Source: Candidatus Heimdallarchaeota archaeon (lineage in GTDB: Archaea; Asgardarchaeota; Heimdallarchaeia; Heimdallarchaeales; Kariarchaeaceae). From it: a stretch of DNA of 64,000 bases. The translations under genes were made by a program, and so were the position numbers. The stretch lies in the NCBI GenBank assembly GCA_015522385.1, contig WAMJ01000033.1, positions 16,917 to 80,916 on the forward strand, in the 5' to 3' direction. The notes below the pieces were generated by a model. It did not search any database. It saw only the letters and a program-made list of their open reading frames with translations, and was not told the DNA's origin. Shown here piece by piece: positions 18,773-27,303 of the stretch (positions are counted from its first letter, which is position 1; every line of letters starts with the position of its first letter).

Positions 18773-19753
18773 TCACCTGAATCCGAGGGTGTAGGTCTCG
18801 ACCATCGGATTGGTCAAGATCTCTTTGCATATCTGATTAAGCTTGTCAAGCCACTTAGGATCTGAGCTGTCCTCGACGGTGATATTGACCGTCTTCCCCA
18901 ACCTCACATCCTTGATACCCCCCATGCCTGCATTCAACAGTGTGCGTTTCGTAACCTCACCTCCGGGATTAGTCACACTGTGTTTTGGTTCGATGGTAAC
19001 CACGACCTCCATTCTCTGCTTTTCAGGTGAGTATCCACCAATTCCGTCTAACCTGTCCATAATCACCTTGTACCCTGCGAGGACATCTCCCAAATCCTTC
19101 CTGAACCTGTCTTTGTCAAGCTTCTCCATGGTTTGTGCGTCCCATACCCTCATGGAATCCGCTGATATCTCGTCGGCCAGCCAGATATGCCCTTCTTTAT
19201 CTTCCCCGAATTCCAACTTGAAATCGACCAATACCATTCCTCCTCTGCTAAAGTAATCGGTGAACACCCTGTTGACTTGGAGAGCACGCGCCTGAACGAG
19301 TTCCAGTTTGTCCCGGGGGACAAGCCCCATCTGGACAACGACATCCCGGTCTATGAGGGGATCGTGCAGCTTATCGTCCTTGACGAAGAACTCCACGAAT
19401 GGCTGTGCTAACTCCTCGCCTTCCTTGACCCCGTATCTCCTTGAGAAGCTTCCAGCAGCGATATTCCGCACAACGACCTCTACAGGGAGTATCCTGAGAT
19501 TCCGGGCTATAATTGTTGTCTCCGACTCCTTCTCGAGAAGATGAGTGGGGATGCCTGCTTCCTCTAGTACCTCCATTAGCTGGTTGGAGAGCGACAGGTT
19601 CATCTTTCCCTTCCCTGTGATGGTATCCAGTTTGGCACCGTCACCAGCGGAGATACGGTCTGTAAAGATAATTCTGACTTTTTCATCCGAGAGTACTTCG
19701 ACAGTTTTTGCCTTTCCCTCGTAGGTATTTTTAGTGGATGGACTATCGTTCAT
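18773..19753 (-). CDS. purCS: PurC-PurS fusion: SAICAR synthetase joined to FGAM synthase subunit PurS
   Basis: Residues about 9-240 are SAICAR synthetase: YEGKAKTVE, IIFTDRISAGDGAK, VEVVVRNIAAGSFSRRYG, DYFSRGGMVLVDFKLEFGED and LADEISADSMRVWD. After a short linker, residues about 248-326 are PurS: EVVVTIEPKHSVTNPGGEV, LNAGMGGIKDVRLGKTVNI and LTNPMVETYTLGF. Both parts are intact in one frame. The open frame starts at TTG 19771, but ATG 19753 is preferred because the TATA-like ATATACATA (about 19782-19790) predicts a start at about 19760. It is the first gene of the purine operon, and PurS binds the downstream PurL/PurQ products. Confidence 0.94.
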   Translation of the reverse strand: MNDSPSTKNTYEGKAKTVEVLSDEKVRIIFTDRISAGDGAKLDTITGKGKMNLSLSNQLMEVLEEAGIPTHLLEKESETTIIARNLRILPVEVVVRNIAAGSFSRRYGVKEGEELAQPFVEFFVKDDKLHDPLIDRDVVVQMGLVPRDKLELVQARALQVNRVFTDYFSRGGMVLVDFKLEFGEDKEGHIWLADEISADSMRVWDAQTMEKLDKDRFRKDLGDVLAGYKVIMDRLDGIGGYSPEKQRMEVVVTIEPKHSVTNPGGEVTKRTLLNAGMGGIKDVRLGKTVNITVEDSSDPKWLDKLNQICKEILTNPMVETYTLGFR

Positions 19754-19855
19754 CTTTACGTCGGTATTCAAGGTTCACTATATGTATATTGTGCAAATGA
19801 ACTTTCCTTCAACCACGCTGGTTCACATTTTTATCCGCCGTGTGAATGCTTGAGT

Positions 19856-20482
19856 ATGGCCAAGATCACCGAGCCCATGACCATGCTAACGGACTACCTC
19901 CTCACTATCTTCTCCTTCATATTCACATACCTCATCCTTGCAAATGGATATGACTCTGCCCAGTTATACTGGGCGATATCGCTTGCAATCACCGGTATAG
20001 GCGCGTTCGGTGGAGGAACTAGCCATGGATTTGTGGAATATCTCTCCAAGAAGCAGAACTCCATACTATGGAAGATCTCTGTCATCTCGATTGGATTTGC
20101 ATCTTTCTTCATGACCATCGCATCAGTCGTCTCTTCCTTAACATGGGAGTACAACTATGTCCTTTTCATCATCTTCCTTCTAACGACTCTCTTCTATTCC
20201 TACTGGATCGCTTTTGTCAAGGATGAGTTTATCTACGTAATCTTGTTCTATGTCCCTCTTATGCTGATCGTGCTCATTTTGCAGATCGTCAGGATGGTGA
20301 CACTGGGGCTTGGACTCTCTATCGTTCTCGGAGTGATTGTCTCTTTCATTGCCGCTGCGATCCAAGTACTCCTCAGGGGGAAGATGCCCAAGTATTTCAA
20401 CCACAACGACCTCTTTCATGTGGTTCAGCTCATCGGGCTCTATCTCTTCTATATCGGTGCAGAGTACAGTAAGGTTGTGTAG
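19856..20482 (+). CDS. Seven-span membrane protein, possibly CREST/DUF6962-like
   Basis: The 208-residue product has about seven hydrophobic segments and little else. Two short polar motifs stand out: FGGGTSHGFVEYL (about residues 46-58) and NHNDLFHVVQLIGLY near the C-terminus. A conserved Ser/His in an early span and Asp/His pairs late in the chain are typical of the CREST group of membrane hydrolases (ceramidases, PAQR receptors), so a metal-dependent amide or ester hydrolase is possible but unproven. The ATG at 19856 is preferred to TTG 19850 since CATTTTTATCC (19826-19836) is placed as a TATA box for a leaderless message. It is divergent from the purine operon. Confidence 0.8.
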   Translation: MAKITEPMTMLTDYLLTIFSFIFTYLILANGYDSAQLYWAISLAITGIGAFGGGTSHGFVEYLSKKQNSILWKISVISIGFASFFMTIASVVSSLTWEYNYVLFIIFLLTTLFYSYWIAFVKDEFIYVILFYVPLMLIVLILQIVRMVTLGLGLSIVLGVIVSFIAAAIQVLLRGKMPKYFNHNDLFHVVQLIGLYLFYIGAEYSKVV

Positions 20483-20592
20483 GATTCAGAACTCAAATTT
20501 CACATCACAGGGAGACCCCTCAGTAAGGCAAGAGTCTTCATTATCCTGAGTTGAGTTATATATCCTTATTTTAGAAAGTTATTGCCCCGGAG

Positions 20593-20976
20593 CTAGAACA
20601 TGAGGGAACAGCTCAAAGACTGGTCATCAAATGTCTCTACACAGATCTTCGTGTTCTGGTAGATTTCATCCAGTCTAGATAGTAGGAGTTGCTGAACTTT
20701 CCGTGGATTAACTGAGGTATAGACAAATTCATAACCTTTGGGCCTTTTCGTCCTTTTGGACTTCGTGCACAGGTTAAGAGCCACGAGTTTCTGGAGTGCA
20801 ACGTGAATTGTACTCTGGTTCCTTGAAGCTTCTTTAACAAGCTGTGATACCGTTCTCTCCCCATTTTGTACCAAATAGAAATAGAGTTTACTCTCAAGTG
20901 AATTCAATCCGAGTAATAATCCTAACACATCCACACAACTCGGGTTCTCATTCTTACGTAAACTATCCCAAATCAC
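20593..20976 (-). CDS. Winged-helix transcriptional regulator (TrmB/MarR-like), cysteine-containing
   Basis: The 127-residue product has an N-terminal NPSC motif, then GLNSLESKLYFYLV, a helix-turn-helix (TVSQLVKEASRNQSTIHVAL, about 55-75) and a wing with KGYEFVYTSVNP, finishing in a helical tail LLSRLDEIYQN. Cysteines occur at the N-terminus, in the HTH region and at the C-terminus. It is a paralogue of the 46593 product, sharing NPxC, GLNxLE, ALxKL and a YxFxYxxxP pattern. The GTG start overlaps a perfect palindrome, a likely autoregulatory site, and a TATA-like box (ATTTATTTT, near 21003) is 27 bases upstream. It is divergent from a small Cys-pair protein, its probable target. Confidence 0.85.
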   Translation of the reverse strand: MIWDSLRKNENPSCVDVLGLLLGLNSLESKLYFYLVQNGERTVSQLVKEASRNQSTIHVALQKLVALNLCTKSKRTKRPKGYEFVYTSVNPRKVQQLLLSRLDEIYQNTKICVETFDDQSLSCSLMF

Positions 20977-20990
20977 AGGTTACAACCTGT
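20975..20990. promoter_or_regulatory. Perfect palindrome over the start codon of the 20976 regulator gene
   Basis: ACAGGTT-AC-AACCTGT is a 16-base inverted repeat with 7-base arms. It lies between the TATA-like box near 21003 and the GTG at 20976, so bound protein would block transcription start. It is a good candidate for an autoregulatory operator. Confidence 0.6.
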
Positions 20991-21022
20991 CTTTGGAAAA
21001 TAAATGCTTGGGTGAGAGCATA

Positions 21023-21079
21023 TAGTTATTGGTAGTTATTGTATAACTAAAAATTTTTAATACGATATCCTGTTATAAC
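21023..21079. promoter_or_regulatory. TAGTTAT-type inverted repeats before the 21082 gene
   Basis: TAGTTAT-TGT-ATAACTA (21033-21049) is a perfect inverted repeat with 7-base arms. An extra half site TAGTTATT precedes it (21023-21030), and the 8-base palindrome GTTATAAC (21072-21079) sits just before the ATG. A TATA-like AATTTTTAA (about 21052-21060) is placed for a leaderless start. The repeats flank this promoter and could bind the divergent regulator or another factor; their sequence differs from the palindrome at 20975. Confidence 0.5.
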
Positions 21080-21081
21080 TT

Positions 21082-21423
21082 ATGGAAGATTTCAATCTAC
21101 CGAGAGAGATCATTGAGGACAGTGGTCAGACATGTACAATACAGAAGGATGAGGTTATCTCCAGATCGGAGTTAATTGACGTAATAAAGGCGAATCTAAT
21201 TGGTACTGACCTGAAGCATGATACCTCGACTTTGCAGTTCAAATATACCAGCTCAATTCTCCATTCTCTCATGGAATTCGGAATAGCAGAGCAATCGTGT
21301 TGTAGTACTCTGACGTTTAGCATTAAGATGGACAAATCTAAAAGTCGTGTGGAGTTCATAATTGAAGATGCAAACTCCTCTCTCGACGTGAAACAGCTTG
21401 TTCAGTCTATTCTTGCTTCCTGA
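21082..21423 (+). CDS. Small protein with vicinal cysteine pair (E-x-x-CC motif)
   Basis: The 113-residue product is soluble and has a first cysteine in SGQTCTIQ (about residue 18) and a vicinal pair in FGIAEQSCCSTLTFSIKMD (about 73-74), then a beta strand VEFIIED and an amphipathic end helix. The pattern E-x-x-C-C-x-x-L-x-F is found in small bacterial and archaeal proteins encoded next to metal or arsenic response regulators, where the cysteines are thought to bind metal or take part in redox chemistry. Here it is divergent from a Cys-containing winged-helix regulator. The function is inference. The last 17 bases overlap the end of truA. Confidence 0.75.
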   Translation: MEDFNLPREIIEDSGQTCTIQKDEVISRSELIDVIKANLIGTDLKHDTSTLQFKYTSSILHSLMEFGIAEQSCCSTLTFSIKMDKSKSRVEFIIEDANSSLDVKQLVQSILAS

Positions 21424-22222
21424 GTTCTCCTCTGAGACTCTGATACTGCATGATCTGCGTGCTTAGTAGGTCGATTTTATCTGATTTGATCCTCTGGAAT
21501 TTACTGAGTCTCCGGCTAACGTCTACGACGTTCCAATTAAGCTCGTCCCTGAGAAATACCCTTTTTAGTGTGAGGAACCTCGCAGGTGCAGGATGCACGG
21601 GTATCATCATACCACCTTTGTCCAAGTACTCCGAAGGATGTTTATCGAGGTACCTTCGATCCATGAGAAAGCCGATCATCCGTCTGATCATCTCCCACCC
21701 GAAGTGGTCTCCCATGATGGAGATTGTTATTCCCTCCTCCCGAACATAGTGGTCTATTCTTTTGATGGTGCATTTTGTGGGTCTCTCCACTTTGTCCTTC
21801 TTGATGAAAGCTGAAAAGTCATGTGCTCCCTCGAATTCTTTGATCCTGTCAAAACGTTCGGTGAACTCAGGAGCTATATGCGGAATGTTGTACTCGTAGA
21901 TCTTCCCTTTTGTGGGTCTCAGCTTATACCCGCTCTGTACCTCCGTCCAAGCCCACAGGTAAATTGAGCCATCACGGGAAAGGGCGCTGTTGATCTGCTG
22001 CAGTCGGGGGGTATTTTCAAGTTCCAGAGCGATGACATTCCCTATGGCGTTCACTCCAGAATCAGTACGGCTGGCGCTCTGGTACCCTGCGTCCTTGAAT
22101 GACCTAATGAGTCCCATCTCCACCATGGTGTCCTCAAGGAGGTTCTCCACAGTGTTTCCGCCCGGTTGACGTTGAAATCCCGAGTAGGGCTCTCCCAGAT
22201 AGAAGACCTTCAGCAGATACAT
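21407..22222 (-). CDS. truA: tRNA pseudouridine synthase TruA (Pus3-like)
   Basis: TruA converts uridines 38-40 of the tRNA anticodon arm to pseudouridine. The 271-residue protein has the FYLGEPYSGFQRQPGGNTVE opening, the catalytic motif SASRTDSGVNAIGNV (Asp near residue 54), GKIYEYNI, and the GAHDFSAFIKK block. The last part (HFGWEMIRRMIGFLM) matches the family's FLYHMVRNIVG position. The ATG overlaps the ABCE1 stop (TAATG), so both are translated from one message. Confidence 0.93.
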   Translation of the reverse strand: MYLLKVFYLGEPYSGFQRQPGGNTVENLLEDTMVEMGLIRSFKDAGYQSASRTDSGVNAIGNVIALELENTPRLQQINSALSRDGSIYLWAWTEVQSGYKLRPTKGKIYEYNIPHIAPEFTERFDRIKEFEGAHDFSAFIKKDKVERPTKCTIKRIDHYVREEGITISIMGDHFGWEMIRRMIGFLMDRRYLDKHPSEYLDKGGMMIPVHPAPARFLTLKRVFLRDELNWNVVDVSRRLSKFQRIKSDKIDLLSTQIMQYQSLRGELRKQE

Positions 22223-24072
22223 TATCTCATCATGTAGTAGTTTCCACTGGATTTCTGTTCTTTGTCCAGCTTGCTGTTCAACTTGTTCACTCGGGGCCTG
22301 CCTGTCTGCTTGTCCGCCCTGAAGGTAATGTTCTGTTCCTTGAGGAAGCTATTCATACCCTCCTGCACAGACAGAGGTTTAGTGGCCCTCCCGTATACTC
22401 CTGGTTCACCGTCGAAGTGGATGATCCGATCAGAGATGTATGCCTGCAGCATCATGTCGTGCTCGATGACGATTCCTGCTGCCTTCCTGTGGTTGATCAG
22501 ACGTCTTATCGACTTCGCCACAACCACCCTGTCCTCCGCAGAAATATACGCAGATGGCTCATCAATGACGTAGAGATCCGCTTCCTTGGCCAAGCACAGG
22601 GCGATCGCCACCCTCTGCAGCTCACCACCTGACAATGTAGAAATCTCACGCTTCATGAGGTGCTCAAGACCAAAAGGATTGAGGAGTTCTGTCTTGAAGA
22701 AGGAAGACGCAAGGATAGAGGGGTTGGCCGCCATGAGTGCCTGCTCTATCGTCTGTGTTGAGTTGGTCAGCTCCTCCAGATATTGGGGCTTGTAGCTGAT
22801 TTCCAATACAAGGTCCTCTTCATCTTCCTCGTCCTCGTCATCGAAATAGATCCTCGGTCTGTTAAGCTTGATCTCACCGTCCATCTTAGTCGGTTCCAGA
22901 TTCCCTGCGATCATCTCCGCGAAGGTGCTCTTCCCGATACCATTTGCTCCGAGAATACCAACGATATCCCCTTGGTAGAGGTCTCCTTTGTCCGCCTCCA
23001 CCTTAAAGCTCCCATAGTCCTTCATCAGGTAGCCATAAGAGATGAGAGGGTTGTATCTCTCATCGTCCCTGTTGGAGAGCTGAGTTTTCTGGAAGGTTAT
23101 TGGTGTGGGTCTAAACCTCATGTTCTCAGATGGTATGTATCCATCTAGGAAGGCATTGATCCCCTCACGCACTGACATGGGGAAGGTGACCACGCCGTAG
23201 GCTCCCGCCTCACCGTAGTAGAGATGCACCGAGTCACTGAGGTAGTCGAGGATTGCTAGATCGTGCTCCACAACTATGACAACAGTCTCCTCGTCAACAA
23301 GTTCCCTGATGAGGTTGGAGACCTTCATTCTCTCCTTGATATCAAGGAAGGAAGACGGCTCATCAAAGAAGTAGGCGTCCGCCTTCCTGACGAATGTAGC
23401 TGCAATGGCCAACCTCTGGAGCTCACCTCCCGAGAGCTTGTCCAGTGTTCTATCCCAGATTTTATCCAATGAGAAGTCCTTCTTGACCTCTTCCGCCACT
23501 CCTCTCTCATCGATCTTAAGGATCAGGTCTTTGACCTTACCCTTGGCGATGAGCGGGAGTTTTTCGACATTCTGAGGCTTGTACGCGACCTTGAAGTTGC
23601 CCTCTGCTAGTGGTCTGAAGAAGTTCTGGAGCTCATTACCCTTGTAGTGAGAGATGACCTCTTCCCACGTGGGTTCCTTCTCAAACTCCCCAAAGTTAGG
23701 TTTGAATTGTCCAGCAAGGATGTTGAGTGAGGTAGACTTTCCTGCACCGTTTTGACCGACCAAGCCGACAATCCTCCCCTTTTTAGGTACAGGGAGCCTG
23801 TGCAGTTTGAACTGATTAGGACCATAACGATGGGTGATCTGGCTATCCAGATCCTCTGGTAAATTGATGATTCGGATGGCCTCAAATGGGCACTTCTTGA
23901 CACAGATCCCGCACCCGTTGCAAAGTACCTCCGAGATGTGTGCAAACTTTCCGTCATCGGGAATGACTATACAGTCCTTACCGGTTCGATTAATAGGGCA
24001 GTATTTAACACATTCTTGGGAACAATCCTGGGGCTTACAGGTGTCCTTGTTGACAATTGCTAACCTTGTCAT
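22222..24072 (-). CDS. Ribosome recycling factor ABCE1/Rli1
   Basis: ABCE1 splits ribosomes after termination. The N-terminus carries two 4Fe-4S cluster sites (CKPQDCSQECVKYCP, and CNGCGICVKKCP near 51-62). Two ATPase domains follow: Walker A GQNGAGKST (106-114) and GANGIGKST (375-383), signatures LSGGELQRLAIA and LSGGELQRVAIA, and Walker B FFDEPSSFLD and VIDEPSAYIS. An unusual run of Asp and Glu (residues 411-420, DDEDEEDEED) is inserted in the second ATPase domain. The length, 616 residues, is slightly above the usual 590-600. It precedes truA in a translation-related operon. Confidence 0.97.
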   Translation of the reverse strand: MTRLAIVNKDTCKPQDCSQECVKYCPINRTGKDCIVIPDDGKFAHISEVLCNGCGICVKKCPFEAIRIINLPEDLDSQITHRYGPNQFKLHRLPVPKKGRIVGLVGQNGAGKSTSLNILAGQFKPNFGEFEKEPTWEEVISHYKGNELQNFFRPLAEGNFKVAYKPQNVEKLPLIAKGKVKDLILKIDERGVAEEVKKDFSLDKIWDRTLDKLSGGELQRLAIAATFVRKADAYFFDEPSSFLDIKERMKVSNLIRELVDEETVVIVVEHDLAILDYLSDSVHLYYGEAGAYGVVTFPMSVREGINAFLDGYIPSENMRFRPTPITFQKTQLSNRDDERYNPLISYGYLMKDYGSFKVEADKGDLYQGDIVGILGANGIGKSTFAEMIAGNLEPTKMDGEIKLNRPRIYFDDEDEEDEEDLVLEISYKPQYLEELTNSTQTIEQALMAANPSILASSFFKTELLNPFGLEHLMKREISTLSGGELQRVAIALCLAKEADLYVIDEPSAYISAEDRVVVAKSIRRLINHRKAAGIVIEHDMMLQAYISDRIIHFDGEPGVYGRATKPLSVQEGMNSFLKEQNITFRADKQTGRPRVNKLNSKLDKEQKSSGNYYMMR

Positions 24073-24234
24073 TATACAAAGTTCCCTCGAAGTTCTTATA
24101 TTAAATATAATCGATTGAAATCTTCTGGAGAGCGGTTGGATAAGTATGTTCTGTCCGCAATTCGATCACTCATGGTAGCAATAAATGGGATTGTTAAAAA
24201 ATAATGAAAGTCATGAGAGGATGAGGGAACCATT

Positions 24235-25908
24235 TTGACTGTTGACAATCAAATAATTGACCCTGTAAAAGCACAGGAACTAATGATCTCACAGGCAGGA
24301 AGGAATCTTCCGAGACTCTATATCTCAACTCTTCTCCTCCGATCTGCCTTCGGTGTCGTGACAATTTTATTACCTGTCTACCTCCATGATTTGTCAAATT
24401 CCGGTCTCGGCCCAGAATTCTCTGGTCTTCAGATTGGACTTATTGTTGGATCGATCTTCCTCAGTGAGATCGCTCTAGTTACCATTATGGGTCGGCTCTC
24501 CGACGTTATGCAGCGAAGAATACCTTTTATCGTAGTGGGGAACATCATCGCTGCCATCTCCCTTGCTATGTTTAGTTTCTTCACTTCGTTCGCGGCCCTA
24601 TTTATCGCTCACTTTGTAGAGGGGATAGGTGCCGCTATGGTCACTGGACCCGCACTAGCTATGATTGGTGATTCCTCAAAACCAGAGGAACGTGGGGAGA
24701 AGATGGGATTGTACGAGACGGTGACATTCGGGGGAATGGCGATTGGCTTCCTTGTCGGTGGTTTCCTTTATGACTTTCTCGGTGGTATCGAAGGGAACGG
24801 AAAGTACACTTTCCTGATAAGTGGACTATTCCTCATTGGTGGTGCAATATATGCCTCACAGATGCACGAACCCCATGCCCTCTCCTTCAAGGAGGAGTTC
24901 TCCATAGTCAAGCGATTTTACCGGGAGACGATCCCTCATCTGTATTTCCTCCTCATTGGTATGGGGATGATCCTGACCGTCAATGTGGTCTCACTGGTTG
25001 GGGGAATTGGAAGTGAGTCAATGTCCCTCCTCTATGTGATCACGGGTTCTGGCGTCAATCTGCAGTTCAAGGTGATCTTCTGGGGAGCCGGATTCTTCCT
25101 ACTCGTTATGGGCCTAATTGATTTCTATCTAGAGGAGACTGCCACGACAGAGGAGCGTGTACCTCTTGGTGGCGAGAACCATAATCACTTCACCGAACTC
25201 ACCGAAGCCATGTCAGACAAAGACCTAAAGCGGATTCTACCTGCTTGGTACATGGTCATGACAATCCTCGGGACTATTGTGACCTTTCTTCCACTGATCC
25301 TGAAGAACGGTTCTCTAAGTGCGGGACCTGCTCAAGGTGATATCCCCGCAGCAGATCAGGCGATTTCAGAGGGACTGAACACCAGCCAAGTTGGACTCTA
25401 TTTCGTAGTTGGTGTCACACTGATGGGAGGTCTTCAGATACTGTTCGGTAAGCTCGTTGACAAGTGGGGAAGAAAACCAGTTCTATCTATTGGGGTGACC
25501 TCAATCATGCTCCTTACCCTAGAGGTCGTCTTAGCAATCCTATTCTTCCCATCATGGTTCGGTGGATTCACCACACCTGACGGGACAGTCTTCATGGTTG
25601 TAGCTGCCCTTACGGGTATGGGTGTCTCAGCATTCGGTCCGGCAGCTCTTGCAGTACTGGCGGACAACTCGGATGTGACCAACCGTGGGACGACATCAGG
25701 AATTTACAGCCTTCTTCTCGGACTCGGACATCTCTCTGGTGACATAATCGGAGGTGTGATCTGGGATCTAGGACAGGAACTTGGTGGTGACCGGGGTGCA
25801 GCCGCGATGATCTTTGGTTTCTGCTTCGTGCTCGCTGGTCTCGCTTTCTTCTTCGTCCACGCCATCCATGAGACCAAGGAAGAGTCTCAGGATGTAATCG
25901 GTACTTAA
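24235..25908 (+). CDS. Major facilitator superfamily transporter (14-span-like)
   Basis: The 557-residue protein has more than 12 hydrophobic spans. MFS hallmarks are the loop 2-3 motif MGRLSDVMQRRIPFIVVGN (G-x-L-x-D), the GAAMVTGPALAMIGD stretch, and in the second half KLVDKWGRKPVLSIGVTS, the loop 8-9 copy. A long insertion near the middle carries extra hydrophobic segments. The substrate is not evident; drug or sugar export is possible. The frame starts at TTG 24235, with ATG 24283 as an alternative; an AT-rich box (GTTAAAAAATAA, about 24193) is upstream. It is divergent from ABCE1. Confidence 0.88.
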   Translation: MTVDNQIIDPVKAQELMISQAGRNLPRLYISTLLLRSAFGVVTILLPVYLHDLSNSGLGPEFSGLQIGLIVGSIFLSEIALVTIMGRLSDVMQRRIPFIVVGNIIAAISLAMFSFFTSFAALFIAHFVEGIGAAMVTGPALAMIGDSSKPEERGEKMGLYETVTFGGMAIGFLVGGFLYDFLGGIEGNGKYTFLISGLFLIGGAIYASQMHEPHALSFKEEFSIVKRFYRETIPHLYFLLIGMGMILTVNVVSLVGGIGSESMSLLYVITGSGVNLQFKVIFWGAGFFLLVMGLIDFYLEETATTEERVPLGGENHNHFTELTEAMSDKDLKRILPAWYMVMTILGTIVTFLPLILKNGSLSAGPAQGDIPAADQAISEGLNTSQVGLYFVVGVTLMGGLQILFGKLVDKWGRKPVLSIGVTSIMLLTLEVVLAILFFPSWFGGFTTPDGTVFMVVAALTGMGVSAFGPAALAVLADNSDVTNRGTTSGIYSLLLGLGHLSGDIIGGVIWDLGQELGGDRGAAAMIFGFCFVLAGLAFFFVHAIHETKEESQDVIGT

Positions 25909-25988
25909 TAAGAAAAAGAGATACAACCCGAGAAAAATAGGGCAGTTTGTGCATAGGAGGATTGTCGCCTTGGACATGATGAGGTGTT

Positions 25989-26426
25989 GTGGATCTTCGT
26001 AGTGATAGCTATCCTGTCATCCTCCACATGGCAAATTTCGGGATACTTCTCTTAATCTCCCTATGGTTTATACGCTTCTTTGACTTCAGCCAGAGAGCTA
26101 GCTCCGGTCGGGTGGTTCAGACAGTCACAAATTTCTCAAATGCATCCATGACCATCTACCTAGTCGAGAGTCTCCCCGCAGCGATCCTGTACAGGATATT
26201 CGTGTTCATAGGGGGGTCAGATGTCTTCCCTTGGAATTTCTGGATAGACCTCCTCTATTTAGTCATCCTTATCTTGGGATGGGTTCTTGTTCTCAGAGTT
26301 TGTAAATCTTACAACTTTGTCGGGAGCTTTAAATGGATAATGGGGGAGATCCTTGGATACTTCTCCTATATCCAGTCAACCGCGCTTGAGTCCACTTCTA
26401 CGAAGCAAACTGAAATAAGTGATTGA
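25989..26426 (+). pseudogene. Fragment of a multi-span membrane protein, C-terminal part (acyltransferase/DUF418-like)
   Basis: The 145-residue frame starts with GTG right after an in-frame stop and shows three membrane spans: residues 10-27, one near 55-75 (NASMTIYLVESLPAAILYRI) and one near 85-105. The SMTIYLVES block resembles the final spans of large membrane acyltransferase or DUF418-type proteins, which normally have ten or more spans. Only 80 bases separate it from the MFS gene, so the N-terminal part is missing. It either is a decayed gene or codes for a small three-span protein. Its end overlaps the UbiA gene by 8 bases, which argues that it may still be translated. Confidence 0.45.
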
Positions 26427-27303
26427 TCAAATCCTCCCTGTGAACAAGCTTATCGCTTACCTCTACCTCATCAGGACGTTTGAGGTCATGCTCATCTCTG
26501 GTACGGGATCAATGACTCTGTTGATGCTCGGTGTCACTGATTTTGTCCGTATCTCCCAACTCTTTGGCATCCTCTTCTTTGGTGCAGCCGGAGTACTCAC
26601 ATGGAACGACACCCTTGACATCCTTGAAGACACCGTTGCTCATCCTGAGCGTCCTATTATCTCGGGGGATGTGGGTGTCGCGGAGGCCAGAGTATTGGGT
26701 ACTGTCCTTCTGACTATCTCAATTGTCCTTAGCTGGAACTTCAATGTGAACTCCGCGCTGATGGGACTTATTGGGATTGCTGTTGCTATTGGTTACTCCT
26801 TCACCTCTAAGTCAAGGTTCCTCCTCATTGCTCCAATGAAGAACCTCGTCGTGAGTGGTGTGACCGCTCTGTTCATGACCTTCCTCCCATTCGCTCTGTC
26901 TCTCTCCGCTTCTGGTATCTACTACCTATTCGTCCTTAGTTTGACCCTTATCCTTTTCGGCTACGAGATTCTCAAGGATATCCGTGACGTGGAAGGTGAC
27001 CGTGTAGCTGGGTATCAGACCCTACCTCTAAGACATGGGATAATCAAGGCAGCAGACACAGCGGCCATCTTCTTTGCCGTCTCGTGTGTGATAATGTCTG
27101 TTGGATTTTACATTGTTGGCTTTTACATAGAGGGGACTATCTCTCTTATTACTACAGTATTCGTCCTACTCCCGTTTGGCTATCTCCGCAAGAACCCAGA
27201 TCCCTATACCTCGGACAAGACGAGATACTCGGTAGTCTTCATCCTTCTCGTCTCTCTTGGAGTAATCGCGATCCTATTGTATCTCAGGTTCGTTAAGCTA
27301 TAG
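26419..27303 (+). CDS. UbiA-family prenyltransferase, DGGGP synthase-like
   Basis: The 294-residue membrane enzyme has both UbiA Asp-rich motifs: NDTLDILEDTVAHPERPIIS (first, near 63-82) and EILKDIRDVEGDRVAGYQTL (second, near 182-202), with about eight spans. The second motif and following LPLRHG are close to archaeal digeranylgeranylglyceryl phosphate synthase, which adds the second lipid chain in ether lipid synthesis. A quinone prenyltransferase role is possible given the menD neighbour. The GTG start overlaps the preceding fragment by eight bases. The gene ends convergent with menD, overlapping it by 11 bases. Confidence 0.88.
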   Translation: MIDQILPVNKLIAYLYLIRTFEVMLISGTGSMTLLMLGVTDFVRISQLFGILFFGAAGVLTWNDTLDILEDTVAHPERPIISGDVGVAEARVLGTVLLTISIVLSWNFNVNSALMGLIGIAVAIGYSFTSKSRFLLIAPMKNLVVSGVTALFMTFLPFALSLSASGIYYLFVLSLTLILFGYEILKDIRDVEGDRVAGYQTLPLRHGIIKAADTAAIFFAVSCVIMSVGFYIVGFYIEGTISLITTVFVLLPFGYLRKNPDPYTSDKTRYSVVFILLVSLGVIAILLYLRFVKL

